The position numbers were made by a program, and so were the translations under genes. The notes under the pieces are model-generated. The model was not told the DNA's origin, searched no databases, and worked only from the letters and a program-made list of their open reading frames with translations. From Nitzschia sp. DOCU1 (lineage: Eukaryota > Bacillariophyta > Bacillariophyceae > Bacillariales > Bacillariaceae), in assembly GCA_951394045.1 (NCBI GenBank), contig OX595985.1, positions 5,208,001-5,272,000 on the forward strand: a stretch of DNA of 64,000 nt. Reading direction: 5' to 3'. Position 1 is the first letter of the stretch. Each line of letters opens with the position of its first letter. Positions 52,729-62,714 of the stretch are shown one piece after another.

Positions 52729-55700
52729 TTAGAACAGGACTTGTCTTGCAAGCTCCTTACGCTCCGCTCCACTCTGAACCTTGGTCAACATGTCGGCTAG
52801 GTTCGCCTTGGTATTAACATAACCAATACGTAGGATATCCGCCGCTGCCTTCGACCTCACGTAGTGATAAGCAATCGAATTTGACTTCTTCTTGAGAGTA
52901 GACTCCGGCACACTTGTGTTGTTAACAACAGACATGTTGTCGACGAGAACATGAGCATACCCGTCGATAGGAACACCAAGCATTCGTAACTTGTAACGGA
53001 GCGCTTCTAAAAGCTCAACGCCCGTCTTCAACGCCATGAACTCCGACCCAAAAGAACTTGTCTCAATCGAATTTTGCTTTTTAGAATACCAAACAATCGG
53101 AGCACGATTAACCCAAATCAATATACCTGTTCTTGACTGACGAGTAATAACGTTAGCGGCATGAGACGCATCAACAAACATGACAATTACCACGTGTTTC
53201 CCGAGGGGAGTTGGCGCGTCTGGTGGCCAATCATCAGCCGCCCATGGATAGAATTCCTTCCATTCATGCTTCGGCAATTCCGGCAAATGGTCCGGGTATC
53301 CATCGTCCATGACCAGATTTGATCTTTCATGATTACTCAGATAAGCAAACACATGTAAGGCCGCCTTAAGATGCCCATCTCGTGGACACGCATTGTAAGC
53401 CGCCAGCATTGATGTCTCTGTACAGATGTCGATTCGACCGAGCTCAACAATCCATCGAAGAATACCAACACACTGCATATAAAACGTGGCGCCTTCATCA
53501 TTGAGTAACGGGGTAACATCCAATTCTGGCTTATACCCAGAGGGAAATGGCGCGCTCGCCCCAGATTTCAATTCGAGTTCCATCTGCGTGAGCCTTGACT
53601 TAATAACACGGATCGCTTCCTTGATGTAGTCCCCTGAACCAATCGCCCATTTCGGCATGGGGTCACCATCAATCCAGAACTTTGAGATCGTTGCCCCAAG
53701 GTACCTCGTCGGTTCTCCAATTGAATCCTCTTTCAACAAGAAACGCATGTTAAGATCGTCGAGAATACCCTTTGGATCCATACTTATTGCAAGTAAATCG
53801 TCGGTATAAACCAACAAATATTCGTAGTATTTTTCGCCGTTCGACTTGACGGCCTCTCGAAACCAAACATCCATATCGGCACGACAAGGAATAAAACCCA
53901 ATTCCTCCCGGAGGGTCTTGGCACAGTAGCTTCTCCATGAAAATCCGGCAGATTTCAAACCGTAGAGTGCCTTTACTATCACGGCGGTCTTGCCCTGTAA
54001 CGCGCCGAACTCAGGTCCAAGAATCGTATGAACTCTTTCAGCACACGGTGCATTCAAATAAGCACCTGCAATATCGGCAGAAAGAACAGACAAATTATTC
54101 AAAGACGCAAGCAAGAAAGCGAGACGAATACTTTCCCTTGTAACCACGCTCGCATATGTGACCGAAGACGGCGGCTCGGTTTGGTCCCCTCTCGCACAGA
54201 TCCTTGCTTTGCGAGTCAAGTCCATTTTGACATCAAAGACAACCATCAGGTCAATGAGTTGCGAGCCAACAGGAACCTTCTCTTCCGAATCCAAAACTTT
54301 CAATGCAGGAATGACCGTCTTGACTTCCTTCGCCATCGCGTTAGCCCAATGTTGAGTTCCTGTCTCGCGATCAATCTCGAGTGCCCGGGCAACATCCATT
54401 GGCCCAGGAACCTCAATTCCAAATTTCTCATTCTTCCTTCGTACGGCACGACGTTTTACCGCTTTCAGGACACTGTCCCTTTTCCTCAGAGTGAAAGGAA
54501 CCCACCAAGCAAACGCAGGTTCCGAGACAAGTTTATTCGCAACAGCATATTCGGCAACTTGGACTGGGTAAGCTTCCTTCGCGTCTCTCAGAGGAATCCA
54601 CGTTGTACTCCCATCGTTCAATTCGGCACAGATACTCCAGCCTTTTGTAGTGCGCTTTGGGATCCTCTGGCCTCCGCGTTCAATGAAGCCATCGTCAGCC
54701 TTCAGAGCTGTACCGTCGCACCTGTGATCAACAAACTCCTTCACAAAGGCAATTGTGTATCCTTCTTCGTCAACAGACGCCATGATAGATTCCACAATAT
54801 GGTTAGCTGTAACGCATTCAACATCCCCATTCGCCCAAACAACTTCGTATTGGGCTGTATCCAGCAGCGGATTCTCGTGAAAATGCCCGATAAAGTTTCC
54901 ATTTGAGTCTCTTTTGCGTCCACGAACGACGCCTGTCAAAACATTATTACCGTCCCCTGTCGCCTTTCGTATCTTTGTTGATACATAATGATCATACTCG
55001 AGCGGCTTCTCTTCTTCATCAAAGGGAGGCGGGACGAACTCCTTATCCTGCTCATCTACCTCGTTTGCTTCATCGTCCTCGTAGGGAACAAAAGCCGGTA
55101 CATTATCTTCCGCCCTGATAAATCTTTTATCGCCATCGTCTGGCTTCAAGTCGATCCCTTTTATTCGCTCGCCTAGCTTTGCGGCAAGTTTGTCGGTGAA
55201 ATCTTGCTTCATCCGCTTGATATCCTCGTTCTGGTGCTCGTCCTGTGAGAGTGGAATAACAGAAGAACGGTGCAAAATGCTACCGTTCGAGGTGAGAACA
55301 GCTTGACAGAGCACATCCGGAACATCGAAACTTGGTCCAAGCCAACGACACAATTGTTTCTGCGGTTGGCTTGATTCTCGTGGTGATCGAGCCCAGCACC
55401 AATCGTAAAAACCAAAGTTAATAAGATGTGAAATATCCGCCGTGTCCCCTGCAGCTATCGTTGCTGCGCATTCACCGTTCTGCTCAGGGTGACCTAGAGC
55501 AGTGTGACTTCGTTGTTCGGCACACGTTGCGTAGCAACGGTCCCAGAGACAGGCAGGAACATTGCGGGCCAACATTGTCCGCTCATACAGCCGACTGACC
55601 TCACGAATTGCGTTTTCGGCTTGAGATTGATTGTGCCGGTACGGTTCCACTGGCAGAATTGGTACTTGAGCGCGTTGGCATCGTTTCAAAAACTCGCCTT

Positions 55701-56844
55701 TGGTGAGAGAGAGAGCAGAGTCAGGAACAATGGATTCCGGGAACCCAACAGTGCGAAAGACCTTGTCCAAAGTAGTATGGACTTCAGATTCCCTCGGAAG
55801 CGGAAAACCAGCTACCCACTGGAATGGCGTCGAGTAGACCGCCATACAAGTGTTGCCCTCGAGTGACTTTGTGGGGCCAAATTTCACGTCAACGAACAAT
55901 TTGCTTCGTAGCCTCCTGTATCGTAGCGCATACTCTGTTGGCCGAAATAATCGGTCCCCTGAAACACGGCTCCAATCTCTGACAGCTCGTTGTGTTGTCT
56001 TTGTCAAAGTTCGTTGCGCTGCTTCCAGGCTAATACGCCATCGTCGCGCTAACTGGTCAGCAGTCACAAGCGTAGATCTTGCTGCCGTTTTCATCGCAGA
56101 AAGCGTAGTCATCACCCTGTCCCCTAAAGCGGTGGCAAGAGCAAGGTTGTGAAATGCAGAGCAGATACGTTCGTCGGCCTGTAGAAGAGAAGAAAGAGAA
56201 AACAATTGGGTGGTATTTGTAGCCGAGATCGTATTGAAATATGAATCGCCACCGACTTGTCGCCGAAGATGCTCTTCCACGAGATTCGAGTTTGAATCTG
56301 ATGGCCTCCATTCCAACTCGCTGGTCATACGGACATGAATGTAGTTGATGGGATCAGTAGCCTCGGCACGAGTCGGCTTCCTGACATGAAAATATGAAAA
56401 TGGTTTGTCGTATTGTAGTGGGATGTGTAGACCGCTCTTGGGGTCCAAAATACTGTGATCAGTGGCTGCACGTTTATCCGGTGGGATTCGTTGCAAAGCC
56501 ACGTCATTTACAACAATTTGGTTTTCCCTCAGTTGGTCGGGACACAACAAATGACAAGACATATTAGGCAAAACGAGTGCATGGTCAAAAAGAAGAATGT
56601 AAGTGTGCATAGTTACCGGGCAATCATACGCCACGGCCACGAGGGCCTCGGTAACATTTCTGATTGGCTCCATACTGTCATGAAAGCCACTAACGTTGAT
56701 GTTGGTGTTGTAGGTGTGGAGGACAAAACAATGTTCGAGAGAGAATGCGCATGTGTCGGCGTGCGAATCCAGTTCGCAGCGTGAAACAGTGGTGTGAGAT
56801 GAATAAGAAGCAACAACCCGCCGTAGCCAGGAAATGCCACGGCA
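52729..56844 (-). CDS. pol: Pol of copia element D (expressed past the gag TGA)
   Basis: 1,371 codons follow the gag TGA at 56845-56847. By residue after the stop: protease DSHADT near 26, first Met (MEPIRN) near 58, TADQLARRWRIS near 260-275, integrase core acids near 318 (FVDVKFG), 374 (VPDSALS) and 409 (SQAENAIR), C-terminal YEVVWANGDVE block, reverse transcriptase YTDD near 1014, RNase H acids in FVDASHA near 1222 and DNMSVV near 1301, and ADMLTK near 1350. No lesion seen. It carries one copy of the 20-base segment that is doubled in A. Starting at the first Met would omit the protease, so readthrough or another recoding route is needed for an active polyprotein. Confidence 0.88.
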   Translation of the reverse strand, partial: CRGISWLRRVVASYSSHTTVSRCELDSHADTCAFSLEHCFVLHTYNTNINVSGFHDSMEPIRNVTEALVAVAYDCPVTMHTYILLFDHALVLPNMSCHLLCPDQLRENQIVVNDVALQRIPPDKRAATDHSILDPKSGLHIPLQYDKPFSYFHVRKPTRAEATDPINYIHVRMTSELEWRPSDSNSNLVEEHLRRQVGGDSYFNTISATNTTQLFSLSSLLQADERICSAFHNLALATALGDRVMTTLSAMKTAARSTLVTADQLARRWRISLEAAQRTLTKTTQRAVRDWSRVSGDRLFRPTEYALRYRRLRSKLFVDVKFGPTKSLEGNTCMAVYSTPFQWVAGFPLPRESEVHTTLDKVFRTVGFPESIVPDSALSLTKGEFLKRCQRAQVPILPVEPYRHNQSQAENAIREVSRLYERTMLARNVPACLWDRCYATCAEQRSHTALGHPEQNGECAATIAAGDTADISHLINFGFYDWCWARSPRESSQPQKQLCRWLGPSFDVPDVLCQAVLTSNGSILHRSSVIPLSQDEHQNEDIKRMKQDFTDKLAAKLGERIKGIDLKPDDGDKRFIRAEDNVPAFVPYEDDEANEVDEQDKEFVPPPFDEEEKPLEYDHYVSTKIRKATGDGNNVLTGVVRGRKRDSNGNFIGHFHENPLLDTAQYEVVWANGDVECVTANHIVESIMASVDEEGYTIAFVKEFVDHRCDGTALKADDGFIERGGQRIPKRTTKGWSICAELNDGSTTWIPLRDAKEAYPVQVAEYAVANKLVSEPAFAWWVPFTLRKRDSVLKAVKRRAVRRKNEKFGIEVPGPMDVARALEIDRETGTQHWANAMAKEVKTVIPALKVLDSEEKVPVGSQLIDLMVVFDVKMDLTRKARICARGDQTEPPSSVTYASVVTRESIRLAFLLASLNNLSVLSADIAGAYLNAPCAERVHTILGPEFGALQGKTAVIVKALYGLKSAGFSWRSYCAKTLREELGFIPCRADMDVWFREAVKSNGEKYYEYLLVYTDDLLAISMDPKGILDDLNMRFLLKEDSIGEPTRYLGATISKFWIDGDPMPKWAIGSGDYIKEAIRVIKSRLTQMELELKSGASAPFPSGYKPELDVTPLLNDEGATFYMQCVGILRWIVELGRIDICTETSMLAAYNACPRDGHLKAALHVFAYLSNHERSNLVMDDGYPDHLPELPKHEWKEFYPWAADDWPPDAPTPLGKHVVIVMFVDASHAANVITRQSRTGILIWVNRAPIVWYSKKQNSIETSSFGSEFMALKTGVELLEALRYKLRMLGVPIDGYAHVLVDNMSVVNNTSVPESTLKKKSNSIAYHYVRSKAAADILRIGYVNTKANLADMLTKVQSGAERKELARQVLF

Positions 56845-58311
56845 TCAATCCTTCTTTCGTCGAGTCATAGAAGCGGCAACATGACTGTTGTCGACGCTCA
56901 TTGATGATGTCTCACTCTGGGCGCTCGTAGACACGGTCGTCGGCGTTTCCTCCGACTTAGTACTCGACACGTTGCGGTTTCCCGCCTTGCGCTTGAGATC
57001 CATAACATAATCCTTCTCCTCCTTTGTAAAAGTATTCCAGATAGCAAAGGGGTACGAGCCATTATTGAGTAGGTGACCTGATTCGGAAAATCTTCCTCCG
57101 CCGCCACCTCCACGTCCTCGGCCTCGACCGCCTCTACCACCACCTCTTCCATAACCTCGTCCGCGGCCTCTTCCACCGCGACCTCGTCCACCTCGTCCAT
57201 CGCCGCCCGAGCTGGTGGTGCTCGAAATATTCCTCGGTAGTGCCGATTTTACCATACTCTCAGCCGCATCAAGCTGGCCTCCGAGATAATCAATGGCCTG
57301 CTGGTAATTCGTCAAAAGAGCCGCATTCGAGAAAACAACTCCCTTTGCAACAGCAAGACGCTCGTCAGTGATACGTGAGAGCAAACTGCGCACCTTAGCC
57401 TCATCTGTACGGCCTTCTCCGTAAGCCTCCAGGTCGGCAAAGGCACTCCTGTGACGCGCAATGAAGCCATCCCATTGGAAATTCCGCGCCTTGCCATTCC
57501 AGAAGATGGTGTTGAGAGTATTCTCCGCCTTATTCTTCACTTGACTGATATGAGAGGCACCAGCATACTGCGCCTTGAACGACAAGTAGGCGGACCGTCC
57601 GTCTTTGGTGCGGTCGAACTGCTTAACAAATGCCCACGCATCGGTGCCGTGAGTAACATGCCGCATGAGATTGAAAACCGTTTCATTGTCGATCTGGAAA
57701 GTGTCTCCCGTGTGGTGAGCACGACAAATCAACTCGGAACGAAAGGTAGGATTTCCGAACCCGGGATCGGTGGCAGGCAGCTGGACTTCGGGACGGACGA
57801 TATACTCCAAAGGAGTCCCCTCGATTCCATAGGAGGAACCAATCCAAGAATCGATGTCCTCAATCGTCTCCCTCGACTTTTTAGCCGTAGTAAACTTCTC
57901 CGGTAGAGAGGGGTTGCCGTCCTTCTTAATCCTATCCAGGTCGACCTTAAACTTCCACAATCTGGTCAAACGACCAAGCGAAGCCTCGGCAACAACAAAT
58001 TCCCTCTGGATCGTCTCCATGTAACGCATATAATAGACCAATTGACGGAAGCGTTTCTGCTGGTTGGTCCCCATAAAGGTACCGGGGTTGTTAATCTCCT
58101 CGTTATTGTTGTTGAGTATAGTACCGCCAGGACGGCGGATGGCGGAGAACAAAGCATCCAACTCATCCTCATCAACGATACTTTTCACGTCGTCAAACTT
58201 TGAGTAACCTTGCCAGAGCAATGCCTCAATGATCTCAGGATCAAAAGCAAGGACGTCGCCAAGGTAGCCAGCAAATTCCTGCACAGCAGGGTCAACAGCA
58301 GCAGCAGCCAT
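56845..58311 (-). CDS. gag: Gag of copia element D
   Basis: 488 residues from the ATG at 58311, matching A and B starts. It differs from A at a few residues (EIIEALL versus EIVEALL, ICRAHH versus IRRAHH, GYGRGG versus GFGRGG). The RGG tract and the FSESGHLLNNGSYP block are intact. It ends RRKKD-TGA. Confidence 0.9.
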   Translation of the reverse strand: MAAAAVDPAVQEFAGYLGDVLAFDPEIIEALLWQGYSKFDDVKSIVDEDELDALFSAIRRPGGTILNNNNEEINNPGTFMGTNQQKRFRQLVYYMRYMETIQREFVVAEASLGRLTRLWKFKVDLDRIKKDGNPSLPEKFTTAKKSRETIEDIDSWIGSSYGIEGTPLEYIVRPEVQLPATDPGFGNPTFRSELICRAHHTGDTFQIDNETVFNLMRHVTHGTDAWAFVKQFDRTKDGRSAYLSFKAQYAGASHISQVKNKAENTLNTIFWNGKARNFQWDGFIARHRSAFADLEAYGEGRTDEAKVRSLLSRITDERLAVAKGVVFSNAALLTNYQQAIDYLGGQLDAAESMVKSALPRNISSTTSSGGDGRGGRGRGGRGRGRGYGRGGGRGGRGRGRGGGGGGRFSESGHLLNNGSYPFAIWNTFTKEEKDYVMDLKRKAGNRNVSSTKSEETPTTVSTSAQSETSSMSVDNSHVAASMTRRKKD

Positions 58312-58578
58312 AGTAACAGTAAAGAAGCAAGATAACACAACAAGTTGTCAAGAAAACAAAAGTCTCGGTGTGAGGGAACACAAAACATCAATTCCGAGAC
58401 GCGTCGAAAGCGTCCGAAAACATCGAGCCGAGATGCAGGCCATTTGCATTGGAAAGCAGCACATCCTCTTGGAATTTCCTTTTCATGTTCAACACATCTG
58501 ATTGGGCTAAAGGGTGAGAAATGAGGTGACACGTCGTCATTTGTATATGCCCATCAAGGCGGAGACATATGCTCCGTC

Positions 58579-58601
58579 TGACGTGGTCAATTTTATTTAT
58601 A
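58579..58601 (-). promoter_or_regulatory. TATA-like plus ACGTCA motif in the D leader
   Basis: In sense orientation TATAAATA (58594-58601) then ACGTCA (58579-58584), as in A. Confidence 0.3.
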
Positions 58602-58687
58602 TGGGTTTCTCCGTTTTCAAGACCTTTATTGCCATGCATTATGCCGGAGAAGCCCGTGCTGCAGCGCACCGAGCATGGTGCGGTTGT

Positions 58688-58701
58688 GGGTGCGTCCACC
58701 C
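58688..58701 (-). other. Leader hairpin with GACG tetraloop (D)
   Basis: GGGTGGACGCACCC in sense orientation, identical to A and B. Confidence 0.55.
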
Positions 58702-58901
58702 GTGTGGCGAGATGGCTGCGCGCGCCCGAAGCGAGCAACGCCAGGTGAATCGTCGTTTCGCGATGCTCGACACGAAACATGGTTGACGACCATGAGCGTC
58801 TTTCTTTTGCTCTTTCGCCGACTCTCCCTTCATCAATCGAAGAGCCAGGTATTGTCGACACCTCCCCAGGTGTTGTAGTTAGCAAGTTGGGTCTGATAAA
58901 C

Positions 58902-59054
58902 CGAGAAATCATCGACTGAGTGACTCAGAGCCACTCAAAACGTAACAAGAGTAATAAGTCATCACAACAAAATATTATGGCATTACCGCGCGGGATACGA
59001 ACACCCGGCTTGACTAACTAGACTAAACCATGCCACTCCTTCGGGGAAATAACG
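58902..59054 (-). repeat. 5' LTR of element D
   Basis: 153 bp, identical to the left copy. The primer site GGTTTATCAGACCC in sense orientation follows at its inner end (58889-58902). Confidence 0.92.
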
Positions 59055-59300
59055 AGGGAGTCCCCTTGATGTTCCCCCCAACAAGAACCGCACACTCTGT
59101 TCTTGCGTCGCCACTTCGACAAGGTGTTTGTTAATCTGGGTGGCTTGCTAAGCGATCACCTTCAATGTTCTTTAGGTAAATAAATAGCAAAAAATTGTTG
59201 ATACACGGCGTAGAATGGCTACAGGACACAAGTACCAAGTCAGGGAAAAATGTCAAGTCTTTGCCTATTGATACACCGACAGGATACGGATTTTGCGAAG
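59055..59300. other. Unassigned spacer between D and a gypsy scrap
   Basis: About 246 bases starting AGGGAGTCCCCTTGATG. No coding frame, LTR or match to other parts of the window was noticed. Confidence 0.4.
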
Positions 59301-59401
59301 CTAGTAGCTCGTCTCATTGCTCCTTAGTTAAGTAGTCGAGTGAGTCAACGAATTCCTCCATCTCGACCTTGGAGTAGTCGGCATCGAGGATCTTAGCTTG
59401 T
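59301..59401 (-). pseudogene. Inverted gypsy pol scrap
   Basis: On the minus strand it encodes the J segment beginning QAKILDADYSKVEMEEFVDS and ending near the equivalent of ELLA. It abuts the P LTR at 59402 in opposite orientation. Confidence 0.8.
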
Positions 59402-59973
59402 TGCCATACCCCACAGAGACGCATAAATAGTTTAGTCCTTTTAGTCACTGATAGTCTTAGTAGTCGTAGACGAAACGGACACGGACACGAGTGAACGATG
59501 ACGTCGTCTCTGACGGCGCACCGACGTAGCAATCCATGGAGTCGCAACGTTGCACATGAATGCGCTCTGTAGTATATCACATAGTAACATTCGACTAACC
59601 CATAGAGTCCCCTGCCAACGGCATGCCTACAATCTAAGTAGTAAATATTCATCGCCCAATAGAGGAGATGTATTTAGGACAAGGAAATAATTCAGACCAT
59701 GGGTGAAGAGGAGTCGTAGCTAGCCAAGACTTGGGACGCCTAGTTACAGGCGACGCTATCGGCGAATCGACATATTCGAATAAATAAATATATGCGTGTT
59801 ATTTACGCGCAGGGAAAGTCGTTCACAAAATGAACGATCGGTTGCAAATATTTGAAAGACAAAAATCTTTCCTCTCGTCAATCTTGTTGTTGGAAGTCAA
59901 ACTAATAGAAGTAACATAGGTCTCACAATTATCATCGTCTTTATTTCTTTATCGTCACCCCCGGGATAGGGCA
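59402..59973 (+). repeat. 5' LTR of gypsy P
   Basis: 572 bp, TGCCATACCCC to GATAGGGCA. Shorter than J by a deletion in the region of the first TGACGT motif. Confidence 0.87.
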
Positions 59974-59998
59974 CAGTTTTAAAACTCCCGTCTAGGTT

Positions 59999-61099
59999 AT
60001 GAAGACGGCCTACAACAACCACGAGTACGCCAAGAAGGTTGCGTTCTTGTTGACGCAAGCGGCGCGTGTTAACCCTCCTCCGATTCCGTTCCATCGTGAG
60101 AAACCGAAAGAGGACAACGAGATTGTTGGAGAGGACGAGAAGGTCAAGAAAATCAAGATCAAACTTGACCCCAAGGACAAGGATTCGGAAGGGTTCGAAA
60201 CCCGCTGCTTTATCTTCCAGAGCGGCGACGCGGAGCGATGGGCCAAGTGGAGGATTCAGTTCGAAGAACTCATTCGAGATGTTCCCCTGGACACCGGCGA
60301 GAAGAGGATCAAGTACACCCAGATGTTGTTGGGTGGAACGGCAAGGGCGAAGTTCACGAACAAGGTGGCGGACCTGCGGTTCAAGGACCCAAACGAGAAA
60401 CCGGAAGACACGTTCGACGAGGCGATCCAAGTGATGTCGAAAGACTACTTCGGGTCGGAACACGCCTACCGCAGACAAAAACAATATTTACGCTACCATG
60501 TTTTCATGATGGAGATGTCCCTAGCCGACTTCCGGGCTGAGCTCCTACGACAAAACAGAATGTTGGCCCACTTTCCGATCCCTGAAGACAAGACCTCATG
60601 TGAGCCGTTCGACGACGACGAGCTTGTGGAAATACTCGATAGGGCGAAGAGGATTGAGTGGCAGAGAGACCTACTCACCTCTAACATCGACCCTTTCTCT
60701 ATGAGAAGCCTGAGGCCAAGCACGTCTTCGACGATGCGATGCGGCAAGAGAAAAAGAACAAAGAAAAGAAAAAAGAAGCCGGCAAGTCCGAAGGCGAAAG
60801 CAAGGATGGCGGCAAGAAACGTAAGCAAGGCAAAGACCGCAAGAAGGGCGAGAAGGGGGACCGAACGGAACCCTGTAAGCATTGCGGCAGGTTCCATCCG
60901 GCCCCTGACGACAAGTGTTGGAGTCTCCCTGGCAATGCCAAAGACCGTCCGAACAAGCGTCCGAGAGGCAACGGTGAGAACATGTTCTCGGCGCTCCAAA
61001 TGGAGACTGTCGTCAAAGCCCTCGCCAAGAAACAGTCTAAGAAAGACAAAGGTAAAGCCAGAACCAAAAGGCAAGTAAGCTTCCAAGTGCAGAAGCAGG
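59999..61099 (+). pseudogene. gag: Gag part of gypsy P, frameshifted, cut by Q
   Basis: MKTAYNNHEYAKKVAFLLTQ and the capsid region match J closely. Near 60704 about 28 bases (J EYYKYLE region) are missing, shifting the frame. The correct frame then encodes the zinc knuckle CKHCGRFHPAPDDKC and continues to the Q insertion at 61100. Confidence 0.85.
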
Positions 61100-61213
61100 T
61101 GTCAGACAACCTAATTTCGTAGTGAAAAAGGGTGTCTATTAGAAAAGTGAGGGCCATGGTCGGATGACCTGGTACCCCGTTACAGTAGGACTATCTAAGT
61201 ACTTACGCCAACA
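61100..61213 (-). repeat. 3' LTR of Q
   Basis: 114 bp, preceded by GCAGG. Confidence 0.9.
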
Positions 61214-61641
61214 CACTCCCCTGATCGCAACAGCCGTCATCAAACTGGTGTAGTAGTAGGTATAGTGATAAGGTAACAGGACAAAGAGATTTCCAAAGAT
61301 GTAGAAGAGGGTGCCAAATGGGTCGTCATCAGCAAGACAGTCGATGCGGCGAGGCATATAGACAAAGTCCGGTGGCGGTCCCACTGAGAGAGCAGGATCA
61401 TCATCTGGTAGGGACTCCACAGCAGGAGCGCAACGACAGGAGCAATGGAGGATGCTCGACTGTGAGTTGCACACAGCAAACCATCAGAAGCCGGGACCAT
61501 CCGACGACAATGAACCGAAATGCCAGGAGGGCCAGCAAGCGGCACGCCATGAGTCTCTAAGAATGTTGAGGGAGTAATGACACTCCCCAAATCTTGACAA
61601 TCAGGCAGGGACGGACGCCAACACACTCCCCTGATCGCAAC
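61207..61641 (-). repeat. Internal repeat in Q, copies about 407 bp apart
   Basis: ACGCCAACACACTCCCCTGA plus GATCGCAACAGC occurs at 61205-61235 and about 61614-61641. The second copy carries the last LTR bases plus the purine tract, so the LTR/internal junction was duplicated inside the element. Confidence 0.7.
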
Positions 61642-62658
61642 AGCGGTCAGCAGCAATGAGGCGTACAAAACAGGTAGAGGCAGTGGCGAAGCTTTGGTAG
61701 ACAAGGAAGGGGCATCAGCAGCAAGAGAGGTCCCATCTGGAAATAGGATCGGTGGGTCATCATCTGCCAGGGTCGCAACGACAGGAGCAAGGGAAACCAG
61801 CCGAAGAGCAGGGGCAGGCAGGAGCAACGAGTCATCCTCGTCAGGAAAAAAAACAGAAGAAGTGCTTGGCCCGGTAGTACCGTCAGGTGGTACAGGATCG
61901 CTGGCTAGAAGGCACTCCAGGGTTGCAACAGGATCACTCCCCGGATCAGGAACAGGCAAGGGGGATGTGATAATCGGGGCAACAGAAGCCTTAGCCGGTA
62001 GGGTGGGGTGCTTATCGTCACGGGCACACAAATAAGAAAGCCAACGCTGATAGTGCCCGAAAACAAAATCAGGGATCCAACTAACGCGGCATTCAAAGAT
62101 GAGGAACTGAAGAACCTCCGAAGGGGGACACTCATTCAGCTTGTCAAAAAGGAAGACATAGCGGTAGAAGGCATACCAATCGTCGTCCTCATCAGGAATA
62201 TCAAAAGCTTCGCAGCAAGCAAGTGGAGAAGCCAACAAAAAATATTCTGAGTCAAGTGCTTCAGTAGTAAGCCCCAACGAGGGGCCAGCAGGGGAGATGA
62301 CAGCAGAAGGACTGTCAGCAGCAGAGGAGGTGGTTGGTGGAAGCAAGAAGGAAGGTTCAGCGCCGCCACCGCAAGAGATGTTGACCAAGCGCGGCATTCT
62401 CAAAAAAAGCCACGTAGAAACAATACCAGCGTGTACGTAGAAATAAAAAAGATGCGTTCGTTGTTGTTGTTGTTGTTGTTGTTGTTGAGGTCGGTGGGCA
62501 ATGCCGCTTCCGTAGGACGAGTGGCAGTGCTCGAACGACCTTCTACGACTATTATGGGACTCGACAAACGCAAAGAGAGCGTTATACGGGCTGCATAACC
62601 TGTCAGACAACCTAATTTTGTAGTGAAAAAGGGTGTCTATTAGAAAAGTGAGGGCCAT
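61240..62658 (-). CDS. Unknown 472-residue protein of mini-LTR element Q
   Basis: The open frame starts at an ATG inside the 5' LTR with a strong context (gaccATGG) and runs in element sense almost to the 3' LTR. A later ATG at 62397 (MPRLVNISCGGGAEP) would give 385 residues. Near residue 58 is a run of nine Gln from CAA repeats. A compact, plausible folded segment follows (PDEDDDWYAFYRYVFLFDKL, then FLIFECRVSWIPDFVF). The rest is Pro/Ser/Ala-rich with acidic patches. It has none of the Gag, protease or polymerase motifs I know. It could be a captured host gene piece, a diverged Gag, or a chance frame in biased sequence. Confidence 0.4.
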   Translation of the reverse strand: MALTFLIDTLFHYKIRLSDRLCSPYNALFAFVESHNSRRRSFEHCHSSYGSGIAHRPQQQQQQQQQRTHLFYFYVHAGIVSTWLFLRMPRLVNISCGGGAEPSFLLPPTTSSAADSPSAVISPAGPSLGLTTEALDSEYFLLASPLACCEAFDIPDEDDDWYAFYRYVFLFDKLNECPPSEVLQFLIFECRVSWIPDFVFGHYQRWLSYLCARDDKHPTLPAKASVAPIITSPLPVPDPGSDPVATLECLLASDPVPPDGTTGPSTSSVFFPDEDDSLLLPAPALRLVSLAPVVATLADDDPPILFPDGTSLAADAPSLSTKASPLPLPVLYASLLLTAVAIRGVCWRPSLPDCQDLGSVITPSTFLETHGVPLAGPPGISVHCRRMVPASDGLLCATHSRASSIAPVVALLLWSPYQMMILLSQWDRHRTLSICLAASTVLLMTTHLAPSSTSLEISLSCYLITIPTTTPV

Positions 62659-62714
62659 GGTCGGACGACCTGGTACCCCGTTACAGTAGGACTATCTAAG
62701 TACTTACGCCAACA
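62601..62714 (-). repeat. 5' LTR of Q
   Basis: 114 bp. Internal sequence after it begins GGTTATGCAGCCC in sense orientation, one base longer than the complement of a Met-tRNA anticodon arm (GGTTATGAGCCC). Followed outside by TSD GCAGG. Confidence 0.9.

Larger units (their letters stand above)
52394..59054 (-). mobile_element. Copia element D (CoDi-like), full length, intact coding
   Basis: 153-bp LTRs identical to each other, intact gag and pol with the gag/pol TGA, and the same leader as A. A and D are near-identical inverted copies about 46 kb apart. No TSD is visible (left flank TCTGGA in a gypsy scrap, right flank AGGGAG in unknown sequence). Either one flank was lost or D's locus was rearranged after insertion. 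Confidence 0.92.
61100..62714 (-). mobile_element. Mini-LTR element Q (1,615 bp) with an unknown ORF
   Basis: Terminal direct repeats of 114 bp (61100-61213 and 62601-62714; two differences) with TG...CA ends, flanked by the 5-bp TSD GCAGG. A purine run AGGGGAGTG in minus sense sits exactly against the left repeat, so the left copy is the 3' LTR and the element reads on the minus strand. It has no gag, protease, integrase or reverse transcriptase. The size fits the TRIM class, but TRIMs normally carry no long ORF and Q does. Inserted into gag of P. Confidence 0.85.

Noticed and set aside
54028..54906. 292-codon open frame on the + strand (and its mirror at 4104-4982 on -)
   Set aside because: It is antisense to pol in D and A; both copies exist only because the elements are the same. 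No motif is recognisable.
58388..58912. 174-codon minus frame in the D leader, paralleling 77-805
   Set aside because: Same leader sequence as A. The frame is shared because the copies are near-identical, and B and C do not preserve it.
60493..61086. 197-codon minus-strand frame (and 45044-45571) in gypsy gag
   Set aside because: Antisense to the Lys/Glu-rich Gag region, which gives Leu/Phe-rich open frames by composition.
62455..62490. GTT trinucleotide run as a regulatory microsatellite
   Set aside because: It encodes the Gln run in the Q frame. It could be a plain microsatellite, but no separate feature is justified.
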